Assembly: GCA_947372465.1 (NCBI GenBank)
Contig: CANBTT010000013.1
Location: 1 to 62,222 of the forward strand
DNA length: 62,222 nucleotides
Direction: 5' to 3'
Source: Burkholderiales bacterium
GTDB taxonomy: Bacteria; Pseudomonadota; Gammaproteobacteria; Burkholderiales; Burkholderiaceae_C
Shown: positions 41,481-53,887 of the stretch, in pieces
How positions within the stretch are numbered: the first letter of the stretch is position 1
Layout of the letters: each line of letters opens with the position of its first letter
Notes under the pieces: model-generated
Databases searched by the model: none
Seen by the model: the letters and a program-made list of their open reading frames with translations, nothing else
What the model was told of the DNA's origin: nothing
Program-made: the position numbers and the translations under genes

Positions 41481-42673
41481 GCCGCCCTTTGTTGAGGCTG
41501 ATCGGCGCTCAGCAAATGGGACTGAAGACCTTGGAGGATTTGCAAGTAGATGTCTTTGAGCCTCTCAAGCTCTGTGAGTTCAATGTGTTCATCGACTTTG
41601 TGAATGGTGGCGTTGGGTGGGCCAAGCTCAATGACTTCCTTGCAAATTTGAGAGATAAACCGTCCGTCGCTTGTGCCGCCGGTGGTTGAGAGCTCTGCAA
41701 CTTGGCCATTGATGCTTTTGATGGCTTCTTGTACCAAATTCACGAATTCACCAGGCGGTGTAATAAAGGGCAGTCCGCCCAAGGTCCACTGAATCGAGTA
41801 CTCAATGCCGTGGTGATCGAGCACGGACTTTAAACGCTGCTGCAAACTGTCCACGGTGGATTCGGTGCAAAAACGGAAATTAAAATCAATGACACATTCA
41901 CCAGGAATGACGTTGGATGCACCCGTGCCAGCATGAATATTGCTGATTTGCCATGTGGTGGGCGGGAAAAATGCGTTGCCTTGATCCCACTCGATGGCCA
42001 CCAACTCTGCCAAAGCCGGTGTGACCAAGTGAATGGGGTTTTTGGCCAACTGGGGATAGGCAATGTGACCTTGGACACCTTTGGCAACCAACTTGCCACT
42101 CAATGTCCCACGGCGACCATTTTTGATCATGTCACCGGTCACTTTGATCGAGGTGGGTTCTCCCACAATGCACCAGTCCAATCGCTGTCCGCGTTCTTTA
42201 AGGGTGTTGCAAACCACCACGGTGCCATCGGTGGCCGGTCCTTCCTCATCAGAGGTGAGCAAAAAAGACATGGCAAAGGCAGGATGGGGCTCGAGCGCCA
42301 AGAACTCTTCACAAGCCACCACCATGGCGGCCAAGGAGGACTTCATGTCACTGGCACCTCGGCCAAAGAGTTTGCCTGCGCGGTGAGACGGCGTGAAAGG
42401 GTCGCTGGACCAATTTTTAAGCAGCCCCGTGGGCACCACATCCGTGTGGCCAGCAAAGAGCAAAACGGGCGCTTGCGGGCCCTTTGCTGCGCTTGCTTGT
42501 CGCAGTGCAAACAAGTTTTGTACTCTAAAGTTTTCAGGGCCACTGGGCATGTTTTCACATTGGAAGCCGATCTCACCAAGCCGCTTTGCCAAAATCGCTT
42601 GGCAATTGGCGTCCTCGGGCGTCACGGAGACTTCGGCAATGAGTTGCTCAGTGAGTTGCAGTGTGTTGCTCAT
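41477..42673 (-). CDS. dapE: succinyl-diaminopimelate desuccinylase
   Basis: A 398-residue M20-family zinc peptidase-like enzyme that removes succinate from N-succinyl-LL-diaminopimelate in the lysine/peptidoglycan pathway. Metal-binding motifs are [11 protein letters not shown] (His and the following Asp in [11 protein letters not shown]), [13 protein letters not shown] with the general-base Glu, and the late His in [26 protein letters not shown] sequence [15 protein letters not shown] is the dimer-lid region. It is 100 bp downstream of dapD, separated by a terminator-like hairpin, and overlaps prmB. Confidence 0.95.
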   Translation of the reverse strand: MSNTLQLTEQLIAEVSVTPEDANCQAILAKRLGEIGFQCENMPSGPENFRVQNLFALRQASAAKGPQAPVLLFAGHTDVVPTGLLKNWSSDPFTPSHRAGKLFGRGASDMKSSLAAMVVACEEFLALEPHPAFAMSFLLTSDEEGPATDGTVVVCNTLKERGQRLDWCIVGEPTSIKVTGDMIKNGRRGTLSGKLVAKGVQGHIAYPQLAKNPIHLVTPALAELVAIEWDQGNAFFPPTTWQISNIHAGTGASNVIPGECVIDFNFRFCTESTVDSLQQRLKSVLDHHGIEYSIQWTLGGLPFITPPGEFVNLVQEAIKSINGQVAELSTTGGTSDGRFISQICKEVIELGPPNATIHKVDEHIELTELERLKDIYLQILQGLQSHLLSADQPQQRAA

Positions 42674-42716
42674 GAAAAATGCTTTGATAGAGTGGAGGTG
42701 AACGCTTGAGGTTCAA

Positions 42717-42758
42717 GAAAAAAAGAGGCTCAAAGCATCATCCGATGGGCGAGCCCCT
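42717..42758 (-). terminator. terminator-like hairpin downstream of dapD
   Basis: Read on the minus strand, GGGGCTC (from 42757) pairs imperfectly with GAGCCTC (to 42725), with an inner CATC/GATG stem, and the strand then enters a run of T (plus-strand A run 42717-42724). It lies between dapD and dapE and would limit read-through. Confidence 0.5.
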
Positions 42759-42773
42759 TGCAGCGCGGTTGGA

Positions 42774-43607
42774 TCAATCCCTCAGCAGGTCGTTCAAACT
42801 GGTCTTGGCCCTTGTTTGAGCATCCACTCGTTTGACGATGACTGCGCAATAAAGACTGTATTTGCCATCGGCACTTGGCAAACTGCCAGAGACCACCACG
42901 GAGCCAGCGGGCACCCGACCGTAACTGACTTCACCCGTTGCACGGTCATAAATTTTGGTGCTTTGGCCGATGTACACGCCCATGGAGATGACGGAGTTTT
43001 CTTCAACAATCACGCCTTCAACGATTTCACTTCTGGCGCCAATGAAGCAATTGTCTTCAATGATGGTGGGGTTCGCTTGCAAAGGCTCAAGCACGCCTCC
43101 CAAGCCAACGCCGCCAGAGAGGTGAACATTTTTACCCACCTGGGCACAGGAGCCCACAGTGGCCCACGTGTCAACCATGGTGCCCTCATCAACATAGGCG
43201 CCAATGTTGACGTAGCTGGGCATCAAAATCGCACCCTTTGCAATGTAGGAGCCGCGACGCGCCACAGCAGGAGGCACCACACGCACGCCACTTTGTTTCA
43301 TTTCTTCCTCGCTCAAGTTCGAGAATTTGGTTTTTACTTTGTCGTAAAAACCCAACTCACCAGCGTGGATCATTTTGTTGTCATGCAAGCGAAAACTCAA
43401 GAGCACCGCTTTTTTGATCCACTGATGCGTGACCCATTTGCCCACGCTTTCCTTGGTGGAGACACGCAAGTGACCGTTGTTGAGCTCGCTGATCACATGT
43501 TCAACCGCTTCCAAGACTTCTTTGGACGCCGCATTGGGGCTCAGTTGCGCGCGGTCTTCCCACGCTTGGTTGATGGTGTTTTCTAATGAGGTGTTGGATG
43601 GATTCAT
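42774..43607 (-). CDS. dapD: 2,3,4,5-tetrahydropyridine-2,6-dicarboxylate N-succinyltransferase
   Basis: A 277-residue DapD. It transfers succinyl from succinyl-CoA to tetrahydrodipicolinate, fourth arm of the succinylase route to lysine and meso-diaminopimelate. An N-terminal helical domain ([19 protein letters not shown]) precedes a left-handed beta-helix of hexapeptide repeats ([40 protein letters not shown] in short blocks), forming the trimer active site. Length is normal. Located between dapC and dapE on the same strand. Confidence 0.96.
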   Translation of the reverse strand: MNPSNTSLENTINQAWEDRAQLSPNAASKEVLEAVEHVISELNNGHLRVSTKESVGKWVTHQWIKKAVLLSFRLHDNKMIHAGELGFYDKVKTKFSNLSEEEMKQSGVRVVPPAVARRGSYIAKGAILMPSYVNIGAYVDEGTMVDTWATVGSCAQVGKNVHLSGGVGLGGVLEPLQANPTIIEDNCFIGARSEIVEGVIVEENSVISMGVYIGQSTKIYDRATGEVSYGRVPAGSVVVSGSLPSADGKYSLYCAVIVKRVDAQTRAKTSLNDLLRD

Positions 43608-43738
43608 TTGATTAAAGGTCGGTAGAGGTTAAAAAAATATGTTTGTAATGCCAAGGGTCCAAAGCGCTCAATGCGCTCAATGCGCAAAAGCACGGGTGGC
43701 TGGATCAATGGCGGCGATCAAAAGGCGTTCTCTTTGTA

Positions 43739-44965
43739 TCATTTGACGAGATGCTTGGTGAATTCAACGATTCGATGGGCCGCCTCCAAGCATTCATCGG
43801 TCTCGGCCACCAAAGCCATTCGAATGCGTCCACGCCCTGGGTTGTGAGCCGCCACCTCACGGGCCAAATAGCTGCCTGGTAAAACCGTGACATTGTATTG
43901 TCTCAAAAGCTCAAGGGCGTAATCCTCATCATTTGCGCCAGGTACTTTGGCCCAAAGATAAAAGCCTGCGTCTGGCAAGGCCACGTCTAGGACACTTTGT
44001 AAGATCGGTGTGACAGCCGCGAATTTCTTTTGGTATTTCAAGCGGTTTTCAATCACATGCGCTTCATCGGCCCAAGCAGCTGAGCTGGCGTGTTGGATCA
44101 TGCCGCTCATGGCACTGCCATGGTAAGTGCGGTACAACAAAAACTGTTTGATGATCTCGCGGTCACCTGCCACAAAGCCGCTTCTCAGTCCCGGCATGTT
44201 GCTTCTTTTGGACAAGGAGGTGAATGCAATCAAGTTTTTAAAGTCACCGCGCCCCAAAGCCTTTGCGGCCTCGAGCGCGCCAATCGGGGCTTCGGGTCGA
44301 AAGTAGATTTCGCTGTAGCACTCATCGGACGCGATCACGAAGCCATATTTCTCACTCAAATCAAAAAGCGTTTTCCATTCTGACAAAGGCACGACCGCAC
44401 CGGTGGGGTTGCCTGGAGAGCAGACAAACAGGAGTTGGGTTTGAGCCCAGACGTCCTCGGGCACACTTTGCCAATCCATGGCGAAATTTTTATCCTCCAA
44501 GGAGGGCACGTAATAGGGCTGTGCACCCGCAAGAATGGCCGCGCCTTCATAGATTTGGTAAAAAGGATTGGGGCAAACCACATAGGGTTTTGCATTGGGC
44601 GTTTGAACGTTTGCACTCAAATGGCCCAAGGGATCGACCACGGTCTGCACAATGGCAAAAAGCGCCTCTCTGGAGCCATTGACTGGAAGAATTTGTGTTG
44701 CCGCATTGAGGTCCAAGTCATAACGCCTTTTGAGCCAATCGCTGCACGCTTGTCGAAGGCTCAAATCGCCCGCCGTTGGCGGGTAGGCGGCCAATGCAGA
44801 GAAGCCATCGAGCAAGTGCTCTTTGAGCCATGGCGGCGTTGGATGCTTGGGCTCACCAATGCCAAGGCTGATGGGTCTAAAAGCTGGATTGGGCGTGATC
44901 TGCGAAAAAAGCGCTCTGAGGCGCTCAAAGGGATAGGGCTGAAGTTGTTGGAGCAGGGGATTCAT
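43739..44965 (-). CDS. dapC: succinyldiaminopimelate transaminase
   Basis: A 408-residue fold-type I PLP aminotransferase. The PLP lysine lies in AFTSLSKRSNMPGLRSGF; SLGIGEPKHPTP, CSPGNPTG and the C-terminal GRGRIRMAL with the carboxylate-binding Arg are family blocks. It sits with dapD and dapE, supporting the DapC assignment, making N-succinyl-LL-diaminopimelate from the ketoacid. First gene of the minus-strand dap unit, divergent from smc. Confidence 0.93.
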   Translation of the reverse strand: MNPLLQQLQPYPFERLRALFSQITPNPAFRPISLGIGEPKHPTPPWLKEHLLDGFSALAAYPPTAGDLSLRQACSDWLKRRYDLDLNAATQILPVNGSREALFAIVQTVVDPLGHLSANVQTPNAKPYVVCPNPFYQIYEGAAILAGAQPYYVPSLEDKNFAMDWQSVPEDVWAQTQLLFVCSPGNPTGAVVPLSEWKTLFDLSEKYGFVIASDECYSEIYFRPEAPIGALEAAKALGRGDFKNLIAFTSLSKRSNMPGLRSGFVAGDREIIKQFLLYRTYHGSAMSGMIQHASSAAWADEAHVIENRLKYQKKFAAVTPILQSVLDVALPDAGFYLWAKVPGANDEDYALELLRQYNVTVLPGSYLAREVAAHNPGRGRIRMALVAETDECLEAAHRIVEFTKHLVK

Positions 44966-45282
44966 GGCTGTGTATTATCTCTCCGAAATTGCACCGCAAT
45001 GGGGATTTGCGCACAAACGCTCTAATCGGCCCAAGGCGGTGTTCTTGGCGGGCTGATGGCCCCTTGGCCCTTAGGCGCAAGGGCCAAGCCTTGTTGGAGT
45101 CTTTAAATGTCTCGTTTTGAAACCTTTTGAATTAAAATATGAGCTTATCAACATTGATTTGAGCTTATTTTGGGATCAGACTTCAAGCATAATAGACCTC
45201 CCACAAGAATTGAGATCATGAGAAAATGATCTTTTTTTCTGTGTGTCTGGGCGTTTTTGTGTCTCGTGCGTAAAGGTTTTCG
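44966..45282. promoter_or_regulatory. divergent dapC/smc promoter region with spaced direct repeat
   Basis: A 317-bp gene-free region. TGAGCTTAT occurs at 45140-45148 and again at 45160-45168, a 20-bp period or nearly two helical turns. A CATAAT box (45188-45193) is the best -10 candidate for smc, with a poor TTATTT at -35 (17-bp spacing). The repeats directly overlap or precede this promoter. A second AT-rich stretch lies nearer dapC. Confidence 0.35.
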
Positions 45283-48200
45283 GTGCGTCTTACTAATATC
45301 AAGCTTTCAGGTTTTAAATCATTCGCTGATTCAACTCAGTTGATGTTGCCCGGCCAGCTCGTGGGGGTTGTGGGCCCCAATGGCTGTGGCAAATCAAACA
45401 TCATGGACGCCGTGAGGTGGGTGCTTGGGGAGAGCCGTGCAAGTGAGTTGCGTGGGGAGTCCATGCAAGATGTGATCTTCAATGGCACCACCAGCAGAAA
45501 AGCCGCATCAAGATCAAGTGTGGAGTTGGTCTTTGACAATGCAGATCACCGTGCGGGTGGTCAATGGAGTCAATTTGCTGAGATTGCCGTCAAGCGGGTG
45601 CTCACAAGAGACGGCTCAAGCAGCTACTATTTGAACAACCAGCCGGTCAGAAGAAGAGACGTTCAAGATGTGTTTTTAGGCACCGGCCTGGGTCCTCGCG
45701 CATATGCCATCATTGGTCAAGGCACCATCAGTCGAATCATTGAATCCAAGCCCGAAGAGTTGAGGCTTTTCTTGGAGGAGGCCGCTGGTGTCTCTAAGTA
45801 CAAAGAGCGTCGCCGGGAGACGGAAAACCGTTTGACCGATACACGGGAAAATCTCACCCGAGTAGAGGACATCTTGCGAGAACTCAACGCTCAAATTGAG
45901 CGATTGGATCAGCAAGCCGTTGTGGCGCAAAAATACAATACTTTGCAAAGCGATGTCACCAGAAAGCAGCACCAGCTTTGGTGGCTCAAATGGACAGAAG
46001 CAAAGACCGCTCAAGAGCAATACGTTCAAGACATTCAAAAGTCCAATACCGATTATGAAGCCAAGGTGGCCGATTTAAGGCACGTGGAGTCTGAAATCGA
46101 GACGCTCAGGCAAGCTCACTATGCGGGGGGCGATGAAGTCAATCAAGCGCAAGGCAAGTTGTACGACGCAAGCGCTGAGGTTGGACGCATTGAGGCGGAA
46201 ATTCGCTTCTTGCTCGATGCAAGACAAAAGGCCCAGTCCCGTTTGATTGTCTTGGATGAGCAAGCGAGACAATGGTCACACCGAGAAGAAGAGGCCACCC
46301 AGGAGCGTTTGAGTTTGGTTGAAAAACTCAATGAACAAGCGTTCTTGGCCGCTCAACTTGAGGAGCGAGCGTTCGCTCTCAAAGACAATTTGCCTGAGCT
46401 CGAGCAAAAGGCACTGGAGAGTCAAAGCAAAAGCACGGAGCAACAACAATCCGTCGTTCAACTGCAGCAACAAATCCAAGTCTTGGCCGCTGAGCAGCGA
46501 AGTGTGAATGAGCAACTCACGCAATTGAACTCTAGGCGTGAACGTTTTAAGCAAGATCTGTTGGCCATCAATGCCCCAGACCCTGCTCGACTAGAAAACA
46601 TTCAAGCGCAATTGGTTTTGGCCACTGCACAAGCCCAAGAGGTCCAAGTTCGTTTGACCCAACTGCAAGAACAATTGCCCTTGCTTGAAGAGCAGAGAAA
46701 AGCCGCTCAGCAATCGGTCAATGATGAATCTTCCAAGCAAGCCGACTTGTCGGCCAAGGTGGAGGCTTTAAAAAATCTTCAATCCAGTGTTCTAGAAAAC
46801 GGTCGATTAAAACCTTGGTTGAAAAAGCACGGCTTGGAGGGCCTGAGTGCCCTCTGGTCTCAATTGCAAGTTCAAGAGGGATGGGAGACGGCTGTGGAGT
46901 CAGCGCTCAGAGAGCGTGTGGGATCCTACCAAGTGACTCGCTTAGAGAGCGTTCAGTCCTTTGACCAAGACCCGCCCCCTGTGAAGGTGGTGTTTCACGA
47001 ATTGCCCAATGCCAAGCCGCTTTCTCCAGACGTCAAACTCACCAGATTGATGGACAAAATACACTGCTCAGACAGTGCATTGAATGCCTTGTTGTCGCAT
47101 TGGCTCAATGGTGCTTATGCGGCACAAACATTGTCAGAAGCTTTTTCTGCTCGCAGCCAACTCAACTTGAGTGACTCTGAGTTCATCTTTACACCCAAAG
47201 GGCACGTCGTTGGTGCGCAAAGCATTTTGTTCTATGCGGCAGATCATGAACAAGCTGGGGTGCTAGAGCGCGCTCAGTTGATTGAAAATTTAGACAAACA
47301 ACTCAAAGCTCAGCAACTGATGCGTGAGCAAGCTCAGGGCAATTTGCAAAGAGCTGAAGTCACCTATGCGCGTGCGACACAGGATTTGGAGACCGCTCGC
47401 ACGCAAACCATCGCTGCGCAAAAGAATGCACACGATGTTCAAGTCGAGTCCCTTGCGGTTGCGCAATTGATGGACCAGACCCGTCAACGCAGTGAGCAAA
47501 TCAATGCAGATCTGTCCGAAAACCTTGCTGCCAGCGATGAGCTTGAAGCGAGGAGGGCCGCATTTGAAGTCCAGTTTGAGTCTTTGGACATGCAACTGGC
47601 CGATCAACAAGAACGGCACGCTCTATTGCAAGAGCAGCAAAGTGCCTGCGCTGAGTTGCTCTCCAAGTCGAGGGAGGAGTTGCGCTTGATTGAACGCCAG
47701 CAGCAAGAGGCCGATTTTGCCAAGAGAAGCGTCTCAACGAGAGACGCCGAGTTAGAGCGCGTCATTCAAACCGCCACGGAGCAATTGAGCGCTGTTGTAC
47801 TAGAGAAGACTCAGCTCTCACAAGAGATTGAATCGCTCAGTGAGAGCCAACTCCAAGAAGGGCTTCAATCCTCTTTGGCTGTCAAGCTTGAAAGAGAACA
47901 GACCTTGGCGGCCAAGCGAAGTGTCTACGATGACTTGACCGCCAAGTTGCGCGCAAGTGATGAAAGACGTTTGCAGTTTGAGCGAGCACTGGATCCTCTT
48001 CGCCAAAAAATGCAAGACTTGCAACTCAAGGAGCAAGCCGCGCGGATCGGCGTTGAACAATATTTTACGCAGCTGTCTGAAGCTGAGGCTGATTTGTCAG
48101 CGGTTGAAAAGGGCATTGAAGAAGCTCAAGTCAAATTGGCTGGGCTCTCAAGTGAAATTGACCGCCTCCAGCGCGAGATCCAACTCCTGGGCGCTGTGAA

Positions 48201-48804
48201 TTTGGCCGCTCTTGACGAGTTGACGCATGCCAAGGAAAGAAAGACCTTCCTAGACGCTCAAACGGCCGATTTGACCGAGGCCATGTTGACGCTTGAGGCG
48301 GCGATCAAGAAAATTGATGCCGAAACACGTGACCTTTTGGGCTCGACCTTTAACATCGTCAATGAGCACTTCGGTCGCATGTTCCCTGAGCTTTTCGGTG
48401 GCGGCAATGCAAAACTGGTGATGACGGGAGAGGAAATCTTGGACTCTGGGGTCCAGGTGTACGCGCAACCTCCTGGCAAGAAAAATCAAACCATTTACTT
48501 GCTCTCAGGCGGAGAAAAAGCCCTCACTGCGATTGCGCTCGTGTTTGCGATCTTTCAGTTGAACCCGGCACCCTTTTGTTTGCTCGATGAGGTGGATGCG
48601 CCTTTGGACGATGCCAACACGGAGCGGTACTGCAAATTGGTCGCCAGCATGTCAAAAGAAACGCAGTTTTTGTTCATCTCGCACAACAAGATTGCGATGG
48701 AGATGGCCGAGCAATTGATTGGTGTGACCATGCAAGAGCAAGGGGTCTCTAGAATTGTGGCGGTCGATATGGTCTCAGCCATCTCTATGGTTGAGCCCAA
48801 CTGA
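45283..48804 (+). CDS. smc: chromosome segregation protein SMC
   Basis: A full-length 1173-residue SMC, the ATPase core of the condensin that compacts and segregates the chromosome. The start codon is GTG 45283. Order: Walker A GPNGCGKSN near residue 32, a coiled coil to about residue 500, a hinge region (LKKHGLEGLSALWSQLQVQ onward to ~660), the returning coiled coil rich in Q, E and A, then signature LLSGGEKALTAIAL and Walker B FCLLDEVDAPLDDANTE. The kleisin partner ScpA/ScpB is not in the window. It heads an operon with zipA and ligA. Confidence 0.97.
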   Translation: MRLTNIKLSGFKSFADSTQLMLPGQLVGVVGPNGCGKSNIMDAVRWVLGESRASELRGESMQDVIFNGTTSRKAASRSSVELVFDNADHRAGGQWSQFAEIAVKRVLTRDGSSSYYLNNQPVRRRDVQDVFLGTGLGPRAYAIIGQGTISRIIESKPEELRLFLEEAAGVSKYKERRRETENRLTDTRENLTRVEDILRELNAQIERLDQQAVVAQKYNTLQSDVTRKQHQLWWLKWTEAKTAQEQYVQDIQKSNTDYEAKVADLRHVESEIETLRQAHYAGGDEVNQAQGKLYDASAEVGRIEAEIRFLLDARQKAQSRLIVLDEQARQWSHREEEATQERLSLVEKLNEQAFLAAQLEERAFALKDNLPELEQKALESQSKSTEQQQSVVQLQQQIQVLAAEQRSVNEQLTQLNSRRERFKQDLLAINAPDPARLENIQAQLVLATAQAQEVQVRLTQLQEQLPLLEEQRKAAQQSVNDESSKQADLSAKVEALKNLQSSVLENGRLKPWLKKHGLEGLSALWSQLQVQEGWETAVESALRERVGSYQVTRLESVQSFDQDPPPVKVVFHELPNAKPLSPDVKLTRLMDKIHCSDSALNALLSHWLNGAYAAQTLSEAFSARSQLNLSDSEFIFTPKGHVVGAQSILFYAADHEQAGVLERAQLIENLDKQLKAQQLMREQAQGNLQRAEVTYARATQDLETARTQTIAAQKNAHDVQVESLAVAQLMDQTRQRSEQINADLSENLAASDELEARRAAFEVQFESLDMQLADQQERHALLQEQQSACAELLSKSREELRLIERQQQEADFAKRSVSTRDAELERVIQTATEQLSAVVLEKTQLSQEIESLSESQLQEGLQSSLAVKLEREQTLAAKRSVYDDLTAKLRASDERRLQFERALDPLRQKMQDLQLKEQAARIGVEQYFTQLSEAEADLSAVEKGIEEAQVKLAGLSSEIDRLQREIQLLGAVNLAALDELTHAKERKTFLDAQTADLTEAMLTLEAAIKKIDAETRDLLGSTFNIVNEHFGRMFPELFGGGNAKLVMTGEEILDSGVQVYAQPPGKKNQTIYLLSGGEKALTAIALVFAIFQLNPAPFCLLDEVDAPLDDANTERYCKLVASMSKETQFLFISHNKIAMEMAEQLIGVTMQEQGVSRIVAVDMVSAISMVEPN

Positions 48805-48843
48805 GGCGATGCTGGGCCAATCACTTTAAGCACACTTTAATCA

Positions 48844-50043
48844 ATGAGCACCTTACAAGTTACTTTGGCGATCATCGGTGGTTTGGTCTTGGCCGCCGTG
48901 GTCGCCCAAGGGGCCTGGGTCTCTAGGCAAAACAAACCAAGACAGGCCGATGCCAAACCCAAAAGTGCTCAAGCTGCTGACACGCAAAGAACAGAGCCCA
49001 CTTTGGACACGGGCTTTCAGCATGCACCGAGCGCTTTGGACTCGCAGCAACACGGCTTTGAGCATGAACAAGCGAGTTTCAACACTTCCTCGAGCCCACA
49101 GTCAAGCCATTCAGATCCCCAGTCCTCAGCCCAGTCCCGCGAGAGCGAGCCAGAGCTTGTTCAGCCAGGCGATGAGAGCCTGGATTTTGAAGTCAGCCAA
49201 AGCGTCGTGCAGTCTGAGCGTCGCTACGCCTTGGATGCTTTGATCGACGTGATTGCCAACATTGAGCTCGAGGGTGTGGTGTTTGGTGAAGCCGCGCTGG
49301 CGGCCATGCCCCCCAGTCGCAGAATCGGCAGCAAGTCGTTCATGGTCGAAGGCCTTCACGCTCACCGAGGCGAGTGGGAGGTCATCAAATCTGGACAGCG
49401 CTACAGTGCCTTTCAAGCGGGTATCCAATTGGCCAATCGATTGGGCGCCTTGAACGAGATTGAATTCTCTGAATTCGTGATGAAGACGCAACGTTTTGCG
49501 GATGCCATGGCGGGTGAAGCGGAGTTCACTGACATGATTGAAGAGGTGGCGCGTGCTCGCGAGTTGGATCAATTTGCAAGTGAACACGATGCCCAATTGA
49601 TTTTTCAAATTCACGCTCAGCGACTCGCCTGGAGCCCAGGTTTTGTTCAACAACATGCCTCCCAATTGGGTTTTGTGGCCGGCGTCATTCCTGGACGGAT
49701 GGTCATTCCGGCCAAGGCGATTGGCTTGCCGCCGATTTTAGGATTGAGTTTTGATACCCAGGCGGCTTTGGCCGATGACCCTTCAAATTCAGCGATCAGG
49801 CTTTTAAGTTTGACCCTTGATGTGCCGCAAGTTGAGCAAAGCGATGAACCTTTTAGGCGCATGTGGTACGTTGCTCAAGAGTTGTCCAAGGCCATGGAGG
49901 GCACCATCATGGACGATCAAGGGTATGTCCTCAGTTCAACGGCACTTGGCAACATCGAGCAAGACTTGCTGGCCTTGTACCAGATGCTGGCCTCTAGAGA
50001 CTTGGCCGCAGGCTCTGCACAGGCCAGAAGACTCTTCAGTTAA
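48844..50043 (+). CDS. zipA: cell division protein ZipA
   Basis: A 399-residue ZipA. It anchors FtsZ to the inner membrane in the divisome. The N-terminal membrane anchor (TLAIIGGLVLAAVVAQGAW) is followed by a long Pro/Gln/Ser-rich disordered linker (about 30-115) and a C-terminal FtsZ-binding domain (about 245-385; MVIPAKAIGLPPILGLSFDTQ and PFRRMWYVAQELSKAMEGTI in short blocks). A middle part (about 120-235) is longer than in the E. coli protein. 39 bp after smc and 107 bp before ligA. Confidence 0.9.
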   Translation: MSTLQVTLAIIGGLVLAAVVAQGAWVSRQNKPRQADAKPKSAQAADTQRTEPTLDTGFQHAPSALDSQQHGFEHEQASFNTSSSPQSSHSDPQSSAQSRESEPELVQPGDESLDFEVSQSVVQSERRYALDALIDVIANIELEGVVFGEAALAAMPPSRRIGSKSFMVEGLHAHRGEWEVIKSGQRYSAFQAGIQLANRLGALNEIEFSEFVMKTQRFADAMAGEAEFTDMIEEVARARELDQFASEHDAQLIFQIHAQRLAWSPGFVQQHASQLGFVAGVIPGRMVIPAKAIGLPPILGLSFDTQAALADDPSNSAIRLLSLTLDVPQVEQSDEPFRRMWYVAQELSKAMEGTIMDDQGYVLSSTALGNIEQDLLALYQMLASRDLAAGSAQARRLFS

Positions 50044-50084
50044 GGGGCTAGGAGCCCAGTGCACTTGACTCAATCATGGCTTGA

Positions 50085-52364
<2,280 letters not shown>

Positions 52365-52408
52365 ATCGTGGACTGTATTCATCAATTTTTTTAAACTGAA
52401 GGTTTGGC

Positions 52409-52948
52409 ATGGCTGTTCGTGATATTTTGAAAATGGGAGAACCAAGGCTTTTGAGAGTTGCAAAGGCTGTCAAGCAATTTGACACCGAAGCTTTGCACGC
52501 CTTGGTGGTGGACCTGGAGCAGACCATGTTGGCAGCCCATGGCGTGGGCATCGCAGCGCCGCAAATCGGTGAGGATCTTCAGGTGGTGATTTTTGGAACT
52601 GGTCAGCCCAATGTGCGCTACCCGGATGCCGAGGTGATTCCAAAGACCGTGCTCATCAATCCAGTGCTTGAGCCCTTGTCGGACCGCGTGGAGGATGGTT
52701 GGGAGGGGTGCTTGTCAGTGCCGGGCATGAGGGGCTTGGTGCACAGGTACACGCATCTCAAATATGCTGGCTTTGATGTTCGCGGGCAACGCATTGAGCG
52801 AGAGGTGAGTGGTTTTCATGCAAGGGTGGTTCAACACGAGTGTGATCATTTGCTGGGCGTTCTTTATCCCATGAGAATCAAGGACATGACTCAATTTGGC
52901 TTTGTGGATGTCCTTTTTCCAGAACTCGATCCCAATTCAGATGATTGA
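52409..52948 (+). CDS. def: peptide deformylase
   Basis: A 179-residue peptide deformylase that removes the formyl group from nascent proteins. All three motifs are present: [18 protein letters not shown] with metal ligand Cys101, and QHECDH with ligands His143 and His147 and catalytic Glu144. GAAGG precedes ATG 52409. It lies 44 bp after ligA. Its stop overlaps the 3' end of a convergent hydrolase gene by 12 bp. Confidence 0.96.
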   Translation: MAVRDILKMGEPRLLRVAKAVKQFDTEALHALVVDLEQTMLAAHGVGIAAPQIGEDLQVVIFGTGQPNVRYPDAEVIPKTVLINPVLEPLSDRVEDGWEGCLSVPGMRGLVHRYTHLKYAGFDVRGQRIEREVSGFHARVVQHECDHLLGVLYPMRIKDMTQFGFVDVLFPELDPNSDD

Positions 52949-53887
52949 GCCTTTTCCCAAGAAATTTAAAAAAGCTTTCACAGAATCCTCTGCGCTCTCT
53001 TCTTGAATCAGATGACCCGTGTTCTTTAAGGTCACTGTTTTTGCGCCGGGCATGGCCACCTTAAAGTCTTCAAGATGAATCAAAGGACTGATTCTGTCTT
53101 CCTCGCCCCAAACAATGAGTGTGGGTGTGTCGATGGATTTCAATGCGACACTTAGCTCAAGCCCCATGCTTTGAGACATCCGATCCAGCATGCTGGCTCT
53201 CACGCCAGGCGCTAAAAGCATATCGTGGTAACGGCTCAGTGTTTGTTCGGTCATTAAACCCGGATCTGCAAAAGCATTTTCTAAAATGACTTTGACCGCC
53301 CACTTCGGGCAAGTAAAGCGAATCAGTCCAAAATAAAAGGGCGTGTCATAGGTGGGCAAGGAGGCGAGCTGGGCCCCATTTTCAGATCCTTTTGATGGCG
53401 ATGAAGGCGAGCCCTCTGGACTCAAAAGCACCAAGTGAGTGACGCTTTCAGGGTGCTTGGCCGCATAAGTCCAAGCCATCCTGGCACCCAGTGCGTGGCC
53501 CACCAAGACAAAGGTTTTGAGTTTTTTGCTTTCAAGAAACTGCTCCAATCGACGCAAATCTGCGGCATCGGAGTAGTCATGTGAAGCCGGTGCGCTGCTG
53601 AGCCCAAAGCCAGGTACATCAAAACGCACCACTCGCATTTGAGGTTTGAGCAGGCGCACCCACTCGTCCCATGTTTGGAGACTTGAGCCCAGTCCGTGGA
53701 TTAAAACGACCGTGGACGCAGTCTCATTTTTGGGATCCGTGTCTTCAGAGAACACAAGGGATTCAGGCGTTTGAAGCAGTTGACTTTGTGGGGTCTCGTA
53801 AAAAGCCTTGAGTCGATCAAAAGATAAATCGGGTGTCCATAAAAGCAAACCCGCAAGGACCATGATCATGGAGAAAATGATGGGCAT
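52937..53887 (-). CDS. alpha/beta hydrolase with Ala at the nucleophile position
   Basis: A 316-residue alpha/beta-hydrolase-fold protein with an N-terminal membrane anchor ([15 protein letters not shown]). The oxyanion-hole [10 protein letters not shown] and the acid and base ([10 protein letters not shown] and NTGHLIQEE) are intact. The nucleophile elbow, normally GHSxG, reads GHALG, with Ala132 (codon GCA, complement of 53492-53494). One base change from TCA would restore serine. It may be a non-catalytic relative, or use a different mechanism; a sequence error is possible. It overlaps def by 12 bp at its 3' end. Confidence 0.82.
   Translation of the reverse strand: MPIIFSMIMVLAGLLLWTPDLSFDRLKAFYETPQSQLLQTPESLVFSEDTDPKNETASTVVLIHGLGSSLQTWDEWVRLLKPQMRVVRFDVPGFGLSSAPASHDYSDAADLRRLEQFLESKKLKTFVLVGHALGARMAWTYAAKHPESVTHLVLLSPEGSPSSPSKGSENGAQLASLPTYDTPFYFGLIRFTCPKWAVKVILENAFADPGLMTEQTLSRYHDMLLAPGVRASMLDRMSQSMGLELSVALKSIDTPTLIVWGEEDRISPLIHLEDFKVAMPGAKTVTLKNTGHLIQEESAEDSVKAFLNFLGKGSII

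Noticed and set aside
41933..42709. Long plus-strand open frame (258 codons) opposite dapE
   Set aside because: It is antisense to a clear dapE with intact motifs. The translated product has no family features and no ribosome-binding site.
42816..43586. Long plus-strand open frame (256 codons) opposite dapD
   Set aside because: Mirror of dapD's codon bias; the product is His- and Asp-rich without recognisable domain.
43668..43690. Short tandem GCGCTCAAT repeat between dapC and dapD
   Set aside because: Only two copies in a short gap; likely slippage noise, without regulatory layout.
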